From Rugamonas sp. A1-17 (GTDB lineage Bacteria > Pseudomonadota > Gammaproteobacteria > Burkholderiales > Burkholderiaceae_D), in NCBI GenBank assembly GCA_025548565.1, contig JAJLPB010000015.1:62001-126000 (forward strand): a stretch of DNA of 64,000 nucleotides, given 5' to 3'. Positions 1-7,541 of the stretch are shown here, in pieces. The notes under the pieces were generated by a model, which did not search any database, was not told the DNA's origin, and was given only the letters and a program-made list of their open reading frames with translations. The position numbers and the translations under genes were made by a program. Position 1 is the first letter of the stretch. Each line of letters begins with the position of its first letter.

Positions 1-386
1 GGGCACAGGCGCTGGTCAAAGGCTGGCTGTTCTACCCGGGTGGCGAGGGCGCGGCGCCGATGCCGGGCATCTCGCAGCCGCACTGCAACGGCTTCTGGAT
101 CACGCTGCAACAGGCCGCCGGCCTGCAGGGCGAACGCTACGCGATCATGCCGCGCCTGCACTGGCTGGCGCCGTTGAAGACGCCCCTGGACTCCACCGCG
201 ATGAACAAGGCCGAACTGCTGGCCGCGCTGCATGACCACATGGCGCAAGTAGCCGCGCCGGTGATGGTGGCGGAGTTGGAACAGCAAGGGGAATGGCTGG
301 TGGAGCGCAGCCGGGGCTTCGTGGTGCCCGACGATTGGCGCGCGCAAGCCGCGCAGCGCCGCCAGGACGGGGCGCTGCCGGCTTAG
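1..386 (+). CDS. C-terminal part of an unidentified protein
   Basis: An open frame enters from the left edge (reading from base 3) and stops at TAG 384-386, giving about 127 visible residues. It has no signal peptide or membrane segment in view. Aromatic and Pro/Gly-rich stretches (GWLFYPGG, SQPHCNGFW) are followed by a helical, Ala/Glu-rich tail that ends Gly-Ala-Leu-Pro-Ala. I do not recognise the family, and the N-terminal domain that would identify it lies outside the window. The gene is convergent with lplT, with only 7 bases between the two stop codons. Confidence 0.6.
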   Translation, partial: AQALVKGWLFYPGGEGAAPMPGISQPHCNGFWITLQQAAGLQGERYAIMPRLHWLAPLKTPLDSTAMNKAELLAALHDHMAQVAAPVMVAELEQQGEWLVERSRGFVVPDDWRAQAAQRRQDGALPA

Positions 387-393
387 TGCGAGA

Positions 394-1656
394 TCAGTGT
401 TTCAGCTCGCCGATCAGCGCGACCGAATCGAACTCGCGCTGGTTGGCCGCATGCTTGCGCATGATGAAGAACATGGTCCCGGCCAGGAACAGGCCGAACA
501 GCACGATGATCACATCCAGGTTCAGGTGGCCGCGCAGCATCAGCGAATACATGGCCAGCATGGTCAGGATGGACAAATTCTCGTTAAAGTTCTGCACCGC
601 GATCGAATGGCCCGCGCTCATCAGCACGTGGCCGCGGTGTTGCAGCAGCGCGTTCATCGGCACCAGGAAGAAGCCGCCCAGCAGGCCGACCAGGATCAGC
701 AGCGGGTAGGCCAGCGCCACCGACTTCACCATCGTCATGCTCATGACGATGACGCCCATGGCGATGCCCATCGGGATCACGGTCAGCGACTTGCGCAGCG
801 AGATGAAGCGCGCCGACAGCACGGCCCCCAGCGCCACGCCGATCGCAACCACGCCGACCAGGCTGGTCGATTGCTCGTAGCTCAGCTTGAGGGTGCGGTT
901 GGCCCATTCCAGCACGATGAATTGCAGCGTCTGCGCGGCGCCCCAGAACAGCGTGGTGACGGCCAGCGAAATCTGTCCCAGCTTGTCTTTCCACAGCAGG
1001 CCGTAGCAGTTGGCGAAATCGGTGATCAGCTTGATCGGATTGCGTTCCTGGTGGCCGTAGACGCAGCCGGTGTCGGGGATGCGGGTGTTGAACAGCGCCG
1101 CCAGCATGTAAATGCCGACCACCACGCACAGCGCCGCCTCGGGCGGCGTGTCGATGCCGGTGTCGATCAGCGGGAAGTCCAGGCCCAGCAGGAAGGAAGA
1201 CACTTGCCCGCCGACCAGCTTGCCGCCCATGACGGTGCCGAAAATGATCGACATCACGGTCAGGCCTTCAACCCAGCCGTTTGCGGCAACTAGTTTCTCT
1301 GCGGGAAGTAATTCGGTCAGGATGCCATATTTGGCGGGCGAATACACGGCGGCGCCGAAGCCGACCAACGCATAAGCGAGCAGCGGATGGACGTGGGCGA
1401 AGATCAGCAGACAGCCGGCAACCTTGATCAGGTTGGAGATGAACATGACCTTGCCTTTGGGCATGGAATCAGCGAACGCGCCGACAAATGCAGCCAACAG
1501 CACGTAAAACAGCGTAAAGGAGAGTTTCAGTAGTGGCGTGATCCACGCCGGGGACTTCATGGTGACTAGCAGGTCGATCGCGACAAAGAGCAGCGCATTG
1601 TCCGCCAATGACGAAAAGAACTGCGCTGCCATGATGGTATAGAAACCACGATTCAT
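394..1656 (-). CDS. lplT: Lysophospholipid transporter LplT (MFS family)
   Basis: A 420-residue polytopic inner-membrane protein resembling LplT, the MFS carrier that flips lysophospholipids inward for re-acylation. The N-terminus MNRGFYTIMAAQFFSSLADN, the acidic residue in the first helix (SLADNALLF) and about 12 hydrophobic segments fit the family, and E. coli LplT is of similar size. A longer in-frame start at 1746 would add 30 residues rich in Arg/Lys/His before the conserved start, so I place the start at 1656, with an AGG-containing ribosome site just upstream. It is divergent from alr. The usual partner Aas acyltransferase is not visible; an acyltransferase could be the cut gene on the left, but nothing shows that. 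Confidence 0.85.
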   Translation of the reverse strand: MNRGFYTIMAAQFFSSLADNALLFVAIDLLVTMKSPAWITPLLKLSFTLFYVLLAAFVGAFADSMPKGKVMFISNLIKVAGCLLIFAHVHPLLAYALVGFGAAVYSPAKYGILTELLPAEKLVAANGWVEGLTVMSIIFGTVMGGKLVGGQVSSFLLGLDFPLIDTGIDTPPEAALCVVVGIYMLAALFNTRIPDTGCVYGHQERNPIKLITDFANCYGLLWKDKLGQISLAVTTLFWGAAQTLQFIVLEWANRTLKLSYEQSTSLVGVVAIGVALGAVLSARFISLRKSLTVIPMGIAMGVIVMSMTMVKSVALAYPLLILVGLLGGFFLVPMNALLQHRGHVLMSAGHSIAVQNFNENLSILTMLAMYSLMLRGHLNLDVIIVLFGLFLAGTMFFIMRKHAANQREFDSVALIGELKH

Positions 1657-1784
1657 ACTGGGATGCCTGAAAACATATCTGGCTTGCTTTATACCATGCT
1701 TTGATCGTATCCCCAAGAATTGAGCCATGCGGATCAGCCGCCGCACGGTAAAATACGGCCTTCGCCATTTTGCTCACATTGCTT

Positions 1785-2879
1785 ATGTCCAGGCCTATCG
1801 CTGCAACCATCCACGTCGAATCCATGAAGCACAACCTGGCCTGCGCCAAGGCCCAGGCGCCGGGCGCCAAGGCCTGGGGCGTGGTCAAGGCCAACGGCTA
1901 CGGCCACGGACTGGAGCGGGCGATGCGCGGCTTCGCCGACGCCGACGGGCTGGCGCTGGTCGAGGTCGACTACGCCGTGCGGCTGCGCGAACTGGGCTGG
2001 AAAAAGCCCATCCTGCTGTTAGAAGGTTTCTTCGCTCCGGCCGACCTGAACACCATGGCCGGCTACGACCTGCAGGCCGCCGTCCATTGCAACGAGCAAC
2101 TGGCGTGGCTGGAGGCGGCGCAAGCCGGGCTGGCGGCGCGCGGCATCAAATTTGACCTGCATCTGAAAATGAACAGCGGCATGAACCGGCTCGGCTTCAT
2201 GCCGGACGCCTACGCCGCCGCGCACGCGCGCCTGAGCGCCATGGCCTGCGTGCGCAGCATCACCATGATCACCCACTTCGCCAACGCCGACGACGCCGAG
2301 CATCCGCTGCTGCCGATCGCCGAGCAGGTGCGCCGCTTCGAGCTGGGCACGGCCGGGCTGGCCGGGGCGCGCAGCCTGTCCAATTCGGCGGGCGTGCTGA
2401 TGCACCAGCAAACCCTGCGCAACGACTGGATCCGTCCCGGCATCATGCTGTACGGCGGCTCGCCGGGCGGCGCCACGGCGGAATCGTTCGGCCTGCAGCC
2501 GACCATGACGCTGACCAGCGAGATCATCGGCATCCAGCACATCGTGACCGGCGACGTGGTCGGCTACGGCAGCCGCTTCCAGGCCGAGGGGCCGATGACC
2601 ATCGGCGTGGTGGCCTGCGGCTACGCGGACGGCTATCCGCGCAGCGCGCCGATGGGCACGCCCGCGCTGGTGGACGGCGTCCGCACCCGGCTGGTGGGGC
2701 GGGTGTCGATGGACATGCTGACCGTGGACCTGACCGGCCTGCCGTCGGCGCGGGTGGGCAGCAAGGTCACGCTGTGGGGCCGCGGCATGCCGATCGACGA
2801 GGTGGCCGAGGCGGCCGGCACCATCGGCTACGAGCTGATGTGCGCGCTGGCGCAGCGCGTGCCGGTGCGGGAAGGCTGA
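1785..2879 (+). CDS. alr: Alanine racemase
   Basis: Converts L-alanine to D-alanine for peptidoglycan, with PLP as cofactor, in the cytoplasm. The 364-residue protein has the PLP lysine motif VVKANGYGHG (Lys35) and the TIM-barrel region MNSGMNRLGF. The second catalytic base is the Tyr of VGYGSRF, and the C-terminal beta-domain carries MDMLTVDL. I chose ATG 1785 (MSRPIAATIHV), the usual family N-terminus; an upstream TTG at 1770 would add only five residues. The start lies 129 bases from the divergent lplT. radA follows after 4 bases, so alr and radA are probably co-transcribed, an order also common in related betaproteobacteria. Confidence 0.96.
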   Translation: MSRPIAATIHVESMKHNLACAKAQAPGAKAWGVVKANGYGHGLERAMRGFADADGLALVEVDYAVRLRELGWKKPILLLEGFFAPADLNTMAGYDLQAAVHCNEQLAWLEAAQAGLAARGIKFDLHLKMNSGMNRLGFMPDAYAAAHARLSAMACVRSITMITHFANADDAEHPLLPIAEQVRRFELGTAGLAGARSLSNSAGVLMHQQTLRNDWIRPGIMLYGGSPGGATAESFGLQPTMTLTSEIIGIQHIVTGDVVGYGSRFQAEGPMTIGVVACGYADGYPRSAPMGTPALVDGVRTRLVGRVSMDMLTVDLTGLPSARVGSKVTLWGRGMPIDEVAEAAGTIGYELMCALAQRVPVREG

Positions 2880-2883
2880 GCGC

Positions 2884-4260
2884 ATGGCCAAGGCGAAAAC
2901 CAACTACACCTGCAGCGAGTGCGGCGGCACGGCCACCAAGTGGACCGGCCAGTGCGCCTCCTGCCAGCAGTGGAACACGATGGTGGAGACCGTCATCGAG
3001 GCGGGCGGCAACAACCGTTACTCGCAGCCGCAGCACCTGTCGCTGGCGCAGACCGCGCCGGTGCTGTCGCTGGCCGACATCGACGCCATCGACGTGCCGC
3101 GCTTCGGCACCGGCATCGAGGAGTTCGACCGCGTGCTGGGCGGCGGCCTGGTGGCGGGCGGCGTGGTGCTGATCGGCGGCGATCCGGGCATCGGCAAGTC
3201 GACCCTGCTGTTGCAGGCGCTGGCCAATGTGTCGCACCTGAAAAGAGTCCTGTACGTCAGCGGGGAGGAATCCGGCGCGCAGATCGCGCTGCGCGCCAAG
3301 CGGCTCAACATCGACGCCCGCGACCTCAAGCTGCAGGCCGAGATTCAGCTGGAGAAAATCCTCGGCACGCTGGCCGACCTGAAGCCGGAAGTGGCGGTGA
3401 TCGACTCGATCCAGACCGTGTATTCGGACGCGCTCAGCTCCGCGCCGGGTTCGGTGGCGCAGGTGCGCGAATGCGCGGCGCAGCTGACGCGCATGGCCAA
3501 GCAGACCGGCGTGACCATCATCCTGGTCGGCCACGTGACCAAGGAAGGCGCGCTGGCCGGCCCGCGCGTGCTGGAGCACATCGTCGACACGGTGCTGTAC
3601 TTCGAGGGCGACAACCATTCGAGCTTCCGCCTGGTGCGGGCCATCAAGAACCGTTTCGGCGCGGTCAACGAGCTGGGCGTGTTCGCCATGACCGAGAAGG
3701 GCTTGAAGGGCGTGTCGAATCCGTCGGCGCTGTTCCTGTCCCAGCATGACAACCAGGTGCCCGGTTCCTGTGTGATGGTGACGCAGGAGGGCACGCGTCC
3801 CTTGCTGGTCGAAATCCAGGCGCTGGTGGACGCCAGCCACCTGCCTAACGCGCGCCGGCTGTCGGTCGGTCTGGAGCAGAATAGGCTGGCGATGCTGCTG
3901 GCCGTGCTGCACCGGCACGCCGGTATCGCGGCCTTCGACCAGGACGTGTTCATCAACGCGGTGGGCGGCGTGAAGATCACCGAACCGGCGGCCGACCTGG
4001 CGGTGCTGATGGCGATTAATTCGTCGATGCGCAGCAAGCCGCTGCCGCGCGGCTTCGTGGTGTTCGGCGAGGTGGGGCTGGCGGGCGAGATCCGTCCGGC
4101 GCCGCGCGGGCAGGAGCGCCTGCGCGAGGCGGCCAAGCTGGGCTTCTCGACGGCGATGATCCCGACCGCCAACGCGCCCAAGCAGCCGATCGAGGGCATG
4201 ACCATCATCGCGGTCGATCGCATCGACGATGCCTTCAATAAGCTGCGCGAAATCCAATAA
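2884..4260 (+). CDS. radA: DNA repair protein RadA
   Basis: RadA (Sms) is a RecA-like, DnaB-type ATPase that promotes branch migration of recombination intermediates. All parts are visible in the 458 residues. There is a C4 zinc finger (Cys10, Cys13, Cys24, Cys27), a Walker A GGDPGIGKST with Lys105, and a Walker B region ending AVIDSIQTV. The RadA-specific KNRFG motif is at about 255-259, and a Lon-protease-like C-terminal domain ends in VDRIDDAFNKLREI. Length and motif order are normal. The gene starts 4 bases after the alr stop, suggesting coupling. Confidence 0.97.
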   Translation: MAKAKTNYTCSECGGTATKWTGQCASCQQWNTMVETVIEAGGNNRYSQPQHLSLAQTAPVLSLADIDAIDVPRFGTGIEEFDRVLGGGLVAGGVVLIGGDPGIGKSTLLLQALANVSHLKRVLYVSGEESGAQIALRAKRLNIDARDLKLQAEIQLEKILGTLADLKPEVAVIDSIQTVYSDALSSAPGSVAQVRECAAQLTRMAKQTGVTIILVGHVTKEGALAGPRVLEHIVDTVLYFEGDNHSSFRLVRAIKNRFGAVNELGVFAMTEKGLKGVSNPSALFLSQHDNQVPGSCVMVTQEGTRPLLVEIQALVDASHLPNARRLSVGLEQNRLAMLLAVLHRHAGIAAFDQDVFINAVGGVKITEPAADLAVLMAINSSMRSKPLPRGFVVFGEVGLAGEIRPAPRGQERLREAAKLGFSTAMIPTANAPKQPIEGMTIIAVDRIDDAFNKLREIQ

Positions 4261-4333
4261 CGTTGTATTGTTACGTGTTGTAATTCGTAATACTGAATAA
4301 TTAGTAACTGAATACGCACAAAGGAACAGGATA

Positions 4334-4654
4334 GTGTCAGTTGATCAAAGGTCGGTCGCGCGCAAGATCGTGCGGGCCAAGGCGGTGGTGGTGATGGACG
4401 GCATGCCGCCGATGCAGGGGCGCACCCTCGACATCAGCGCCCATGGGTTGTCGCTTAATTTCGAGCATAAGCTGGAGGCCGGGCATATGGGACAGCTGTC
4501 GTTCGAGCTGTTCATCGACGGCAAGGCGCAGGTGCTCACTTGCCGCTCCAAGGTTACGTATTGCATCTTCAGCGGCGATCATTTCAAGATCGGCTTCCAG
4601 TTCCTTAACATGGATTCCATCACCACCAGCGCGGTCAACAAGTTCCTGCGCTAG
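4334..4654 (+). CDS. PilZ-domain protein (putative c-di-GMP binder)
   Basis: A 106-residue single-domain protein. It carries the second half of the PilZ signature, DISAHG (D-x-S-x-x-G), about 50 residues in, and Arg-rich residues before it (RSVARKIVR) that could supply the RxxxR half. PilZ proteins bind cyclic di-GMP and pass the signal to motility, exopolysaccharide or secretion machinery; no partner is visible here. It starts at GTG 4334 behind a purine-rich AGGAACAGG. Its 3' end overlaps the convergent citrate-synthase-like gene by 20 bases. A radA co-transcript is possible (73-base gap). Confidence 0.8.
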   Translation: MSVDQRSVARKIVRAKAVVVMDGMPPMQGRTLDISAHGLSLNFEHKLEAGHMGQLSFELFIDGKAQVLTCRSKVTYCIFSGDHFKIGFQFLNMDSITTSAVNKFLR

Positions 4655-5918
4655 GCCCGATGTAGCGGGCCCTGGGGCGGATCGGGCGCTGGGCTTGCAC
4701 TTGTTCGAGTGCATGCGCCAGCCAGCCGACGCAGCGGCCCAGCGCGAACAGGATGAAGGGCGCGTCGTCCGGTAGTTCGTGGGCGGCGGCCAGCGCGGTC
4801 AGCGCGAAATCAATATTCGGCAATTCCCCCGCCTGCGCTTCGGCCGCGGCGGCGAGGGCTGCGTGCGGCTGCAATTCCGGCAGTAACTTCAGCAAGGCGC
4901 GGGCGCGCGGGTCGCCTTCCGCGTAGAGCTTGTGGCCGAAGGCGGGCAGCGGGCGGCCGCTGGCCAGCCAGTTGGCGACCGCCTCGCCGGCGCCGTGCAG
5001 GCGGGCGGCGGCGATCAGCTGCGCGAATTCGGCCGAGGCGCCGCCATGCAGCGGGCCGGTCAGCGTGGTGAAGCCGGCCAGCACGCCGGCCGCCAGCGAG
5101 GCGCCGGTCGAGACGGCGACGCGGGTGGCGAAGGTGGAGGCGTTCAGTTCATGGTCGGCCATCAGCACCAGGGCGCGGCGCAGCAGGTCTTCGGCCTCGG
5201 GGCGCTGCCAGGCGCGGGCAAGGCGGGCGCTGATGGTGTCCGGCGCGGCTTGGTTGGTGGCCGGCTCCGGGCCGATCATCGCCTGCGTGAGCGTGGCAAG
5301 GATGTTGGCGGCCTCGGCGCGCAGTTCTGCGGCGGGGCGGCACAGCGAGGGTGCATCGCTGGCGCTGCGCAGCGCCAGGGCCAGCAAGCCCGCGCCCAGC
5401 GCGCCGGTGGATGCGAAGGCTGTCGCCGCACAGACCGCCGTCGCGCCTGTCAATAAGTCAGCCGCTCCATCGGCCGCTGGGCCCGACCCGGTGCCGGCGG
5501 ACCTTGCGGCGGCGGGCGGTGCGGCAGCTGCGGTGGTCGCAGCCGATGGCGTGGCGGCCAGCGCCTGGCCGGGTTCGGCTTCCCACAGCAGATCGGCGAT
5601 ATCTTCCAACGTGGCGGTGTCGGCCAGCACCGTGGCGTCGAGGCCGCGGTACAGCAGGCGGCCGTCGGCGGTGGTGGAGATGGCGGACGGCAGCACCGGG
5701 TCGCCCCATTGCATGGCCTGCGTGGAGACCGCCTCGATCTTGCGGCGCCCGTTGCTGCGTGCGGCCATGCGCAGGATGTCGTCGCGGTGATAGAGGCTGC
5801 GGCGCGGATCGGCCTCGTCGGACTTGGCGCGTATCTTCCCCCGGCTGACGTTGGCGTACAGCGTTTGTGGAAGGACATTCAATACGTGCAGCGCTTCCGC
5901 CGCTGTCATCCAGACCAT
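4635..5918 (-). CDS. Citrate synthase family protein with N-terminal HTH-like segment
   Basis: A 427-residue protein. Residues 1-60 look like a MerR-type DNA-binding or adaptor helix-turn-helix (TAAEALHVL..LYANVSRGKIRAK). A citrate/2-methylcitrate synthase fold follows. The catalytic positions are present: His in GPLHGGASAEF, His in FGHKLYAEGDPRA, and Asp in NIDFALTAL. It is therefore probably an active condensing enzyme on acetyl-CoA or a related acyl-CoA. An Ala/Pro/Gly-rich low-complexity linker sits between the small lid region and the core and would be unusual in housekeeping GltA. The start ATG 5918 follows AGGAAACC. The gene is divergent from a CaiB-type CoA-transferase 92 bases away, so the two probably act on the same organic acid. 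The real substrate is unknown. Confidence 0.85.
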   Translation of the reverse strand: MVWMTAAEALHVLNVLPQTLYANVSRGKIRAKSDEADPRRSLYHRDDILRMAARSNGRRKIEAVSTQAMQWGDPVLPSAISTTADGRLLYRGLDATVLADTATLEDIADLLWEAEPGQALAATPSAATTAAAAPPAAARSAGTGSGPAADGAADLLTGATAVCAATAFASTGALGAGLLALALRSASDAPSLCRPAAELRAEAANILATLTQAMIGPEPATNQAAPDTISARLARAWQRPEAEDLLRRALVLMADHELNASTFATRVAVSTGASLAAGVLAGFTTLTGPLHGGASAEFAQLIAAARLHGAGEAVANWLASGRPLPAFGHKLYAEGDPRARALLKLLPELQPHAALAAAAEAQAGELPNIDFALTALAAAHELPDDAPFILFALGRCVGWLAHALEQVQAQRPIRPRARYIGPSAGTC

Positions 5919-5951
5919 CCTGGTTTCCTATGTTGACACTTCAAGTCAAGA

Positions 5952-5980
5952 TTGACGCGCTTGGTGGGCGCTCCTAAGCT
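5952..5980 (+). promoter_or_regulatory. Putative sigma70 promoter of the CoA-transferase gene
   Basis: TTGACG (5952-5957), a 17-base spacer and TAAGCT (5975-5980) lie 30 bases before the ATG at 6011. Just upstream is an inverted pair, TTGAC (5933-5937) and GTCAA (5945-5949), between the two divergent starts. It could be an operator, perhaps for the HTH segment of the neighbouring citrate-synthase-like protein. This is inferred from sequence only. Confidence 0.4.
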
Positions 5981-6010
5981 GGAAACAGCATATCAATTAC
6001 CGGAGCGTTC

Positions 6011-7378
6011 ATGTCTAAAATGTTGGAAGCGATTGTATCCGCGCTGTCCCTGCGGTCGCGGGAGTGCGTGACGTTTAGCGGCGCGGGCGAGCTGCCGTCA
6101 TGCTACGCGGTGACGGAGCTGGCGGCGGCGTCGGTGGGCGCGGCGGCGCTGGCGGTGCGGCAGCTGATCGCGGCGCAGGGCGGACGGCCGGCGCGGGTGG
6201 CGGTCGATCGCCGGCTGGCGTCGTTGTGGTTCGGCTGGTCCCTGCACCCGGTGGGCTGGGAGCGGCCGCCGTTGTGGGACCCGGTGGCCGGCGACTACCG
6301 CACGGCCGACGGCTGGATACGCTTGCATACCAACGCCCCGCATCACCGCGACGCGGCGCTGGCGGTGCTGGGCGCGCCGGTGGAACGCGCGGCGGTGGCG
6401 CGGGCGGTGGCCGGCTGGCGCGGCGCCGAGCTGGAGGCGGCGGTGGTGGCGCAGGGCGGCTGCGCGGCGATGATGCGTTCGGGCGCGGAATGGGCGGCGC
6501 ACGCGCAGGGCCGGGCCGTGGCGGCCGAACCGCTGGTCGCGTTGGCCACGCGTGAAGGCCGCTTCCACGCGGGCTGGGCGCCGACACCGTCGCGGCCGTT
6601 GGCGGGGCTGAAGGTGCTGGACCTGACGCGGGTGCTGGCCGGGCCGGTGGCCACGCGCTTCCTGGCCGGCTACGGCGCCGACGTGCTGCGCATCGATCCG
6701 CCGTCGTGGGACGAGCCGGGCGTGATCCCGGAGGTGACGTTGGGTAAGCGCTGCGCGCGACTGGACCTGCGCCTGGCGCGGGACCGGGATGTGTTCGAAC
6801 GTTTGCTGGCGCAGGCGGATGTGCTGGTGCACGGCTATCGGCCGGCGGCGCTGGAGGGCTTGGGATTCGGCGAGGAAGTGCGGCGGCGTTTGAATCCGGG
6901 CCTGATCGATGTGGCGTTGGACGCGTACGGCTGGACAGGGCCGTTGAGCGGACGGCGCGGCTTCGACAGCCTGGTGCAAATGAGCGCGGGCATCGCCGAA
7001 CGCGGCATGCGCTGGCAGGGCGCGGACCGGCCGGTGCCGTTGCCGGTGCAGGCGCTCGATCACGCGACGGGCTATCTGATCGCGGCGGCGGTCGTGCGCG
7101 GGCTGGCGCATCGGCTGGAAGAGGGGCGGGTCACGCAGGCGCGCCTGTCGCTGGCGCGCACCGCGCTGTTGTTGATCGGCTTGTCGCCGTCGGAGAAAGC
7201 GGCCGCGCAAGCGCTGGCGCCTGCTAACGAAGCGGATCTGGCGCCAACGCTTGAGCAGACCGCGTGGGGCCCAGTGCAGCGGTATTTGCCACCGGTGACC
7301 ATCGACGGCGCGCCGATGAGCTGGGACCGGCCCGCCGCCAAACTGGGATCCTCGCCACCAAAATGGGGTCAAGTCTGA
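6011..7378 (+). CDS. CaiB/BaiF-type (class III) CoA-transferase
   Basis: A 455-residue class III CoA-transferase, which moves CoA between acyl-CoA and a free acid. The conserved core is LKVLDLTRVLAGPVATRFLAGYGADVLRID at about 200-230, followed by the usual VTLGKRCARLDL, LVHGYRPAALEGLGF and GFDSLVQMSAGI blocks. The N-terminal 190 residues form an additional partial CaiB-like half, so the protein resembles a fused or degenerate tandem type. Catalytic residues are not certain by eye. The last codons (KWGQV, stop TGA 7376-7378) lie inside a large palindromic repeat, so the repeat supplies the natural stop. It is divergent from, and probably functionally paired with, the citrate-synthase-like gene. 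Substrate unknown. Confidence 0.85.
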   Translation: MSKMLEAIVSALSLRSRECVTFSGAGELPSCYAVTELAAASVGAAALAVRQLIAAQGGRPARVAVDRRLASLWFGWSLHPVGWERPPLWDPVAGDYRTADGWIRLHTNAPHHRDAALAVLGAPVERAAVARAVAGWRGAELEAAVVAQGGCAAMMRSGAEWAAHAQGRAVAAEPLVALATREGRFHAGWAPTPSRPLAGLKVLDLTRVLAGPVATRFLAGYGADVLRIDPPSWDEPGVIPEVTLGKRCARLDLRLARDRDVFERLLAQADVLVHGYRPAALEGLGFGEEVRRRLNPGLIDVALDAYGWTGPLSGRRGFDSLVQMSAGIAERGMRWQGADRPVPLPVQALDHATGYLIAAAVVRGLAHRLEEGRVTQARLSLARTALLLIGLSPSEKAAAQALAPANEADLAPTLEQTAWGPVQRYLPPVTIDGAPMSWDRPAAKLGSSPPKWGQV

Positions 7379-7461
7379 CATTCGGACACGGCCTCTGCCG
7401 TAGCGGCCGCTACGGCAGAGGCCGTGTCCGAATGTCAGACTTGACCCCAAATTGGAGGAGT
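7352..7461. repeat. Large palindromic repeat with 43-bp perfect arms (REP/BIME- or MITE-like)
   Basis: Bases 7364-7406 are an exact reverse complement of 7407-7449, giving an 86-bp perfect palindrome with no loop, centred on GCGGCCGC at 7403-7410. Partial complementarity with a few mismatches extends about 12 bases further on each side. The left arm contains the TGA of the upstream CoA-transferase gene. A transcript would form a very stable hairpin that can end transcription before fliD. The sequence looks like the intergenic repeats spread by REP-associated Y1 transposases, but no transposase is adjacent. A shorter relative may sit at 26657-26677. Confidence 0.9.
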
Positions 7462-7541
7462 GCAAGAAAAGCCGCTCTGTTCGGCGCTTTGGAAATTCGC
7501 CCATGTTGCATACTATGTAACCAAATCAGGCGGAACGTATC

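Noticed and set aside
2767..4257. Long minus-strand frame opposite radA
   Set aside because: Arg/His/Gln-rich nonsense composition; radA on the plus strand is unambiguous.
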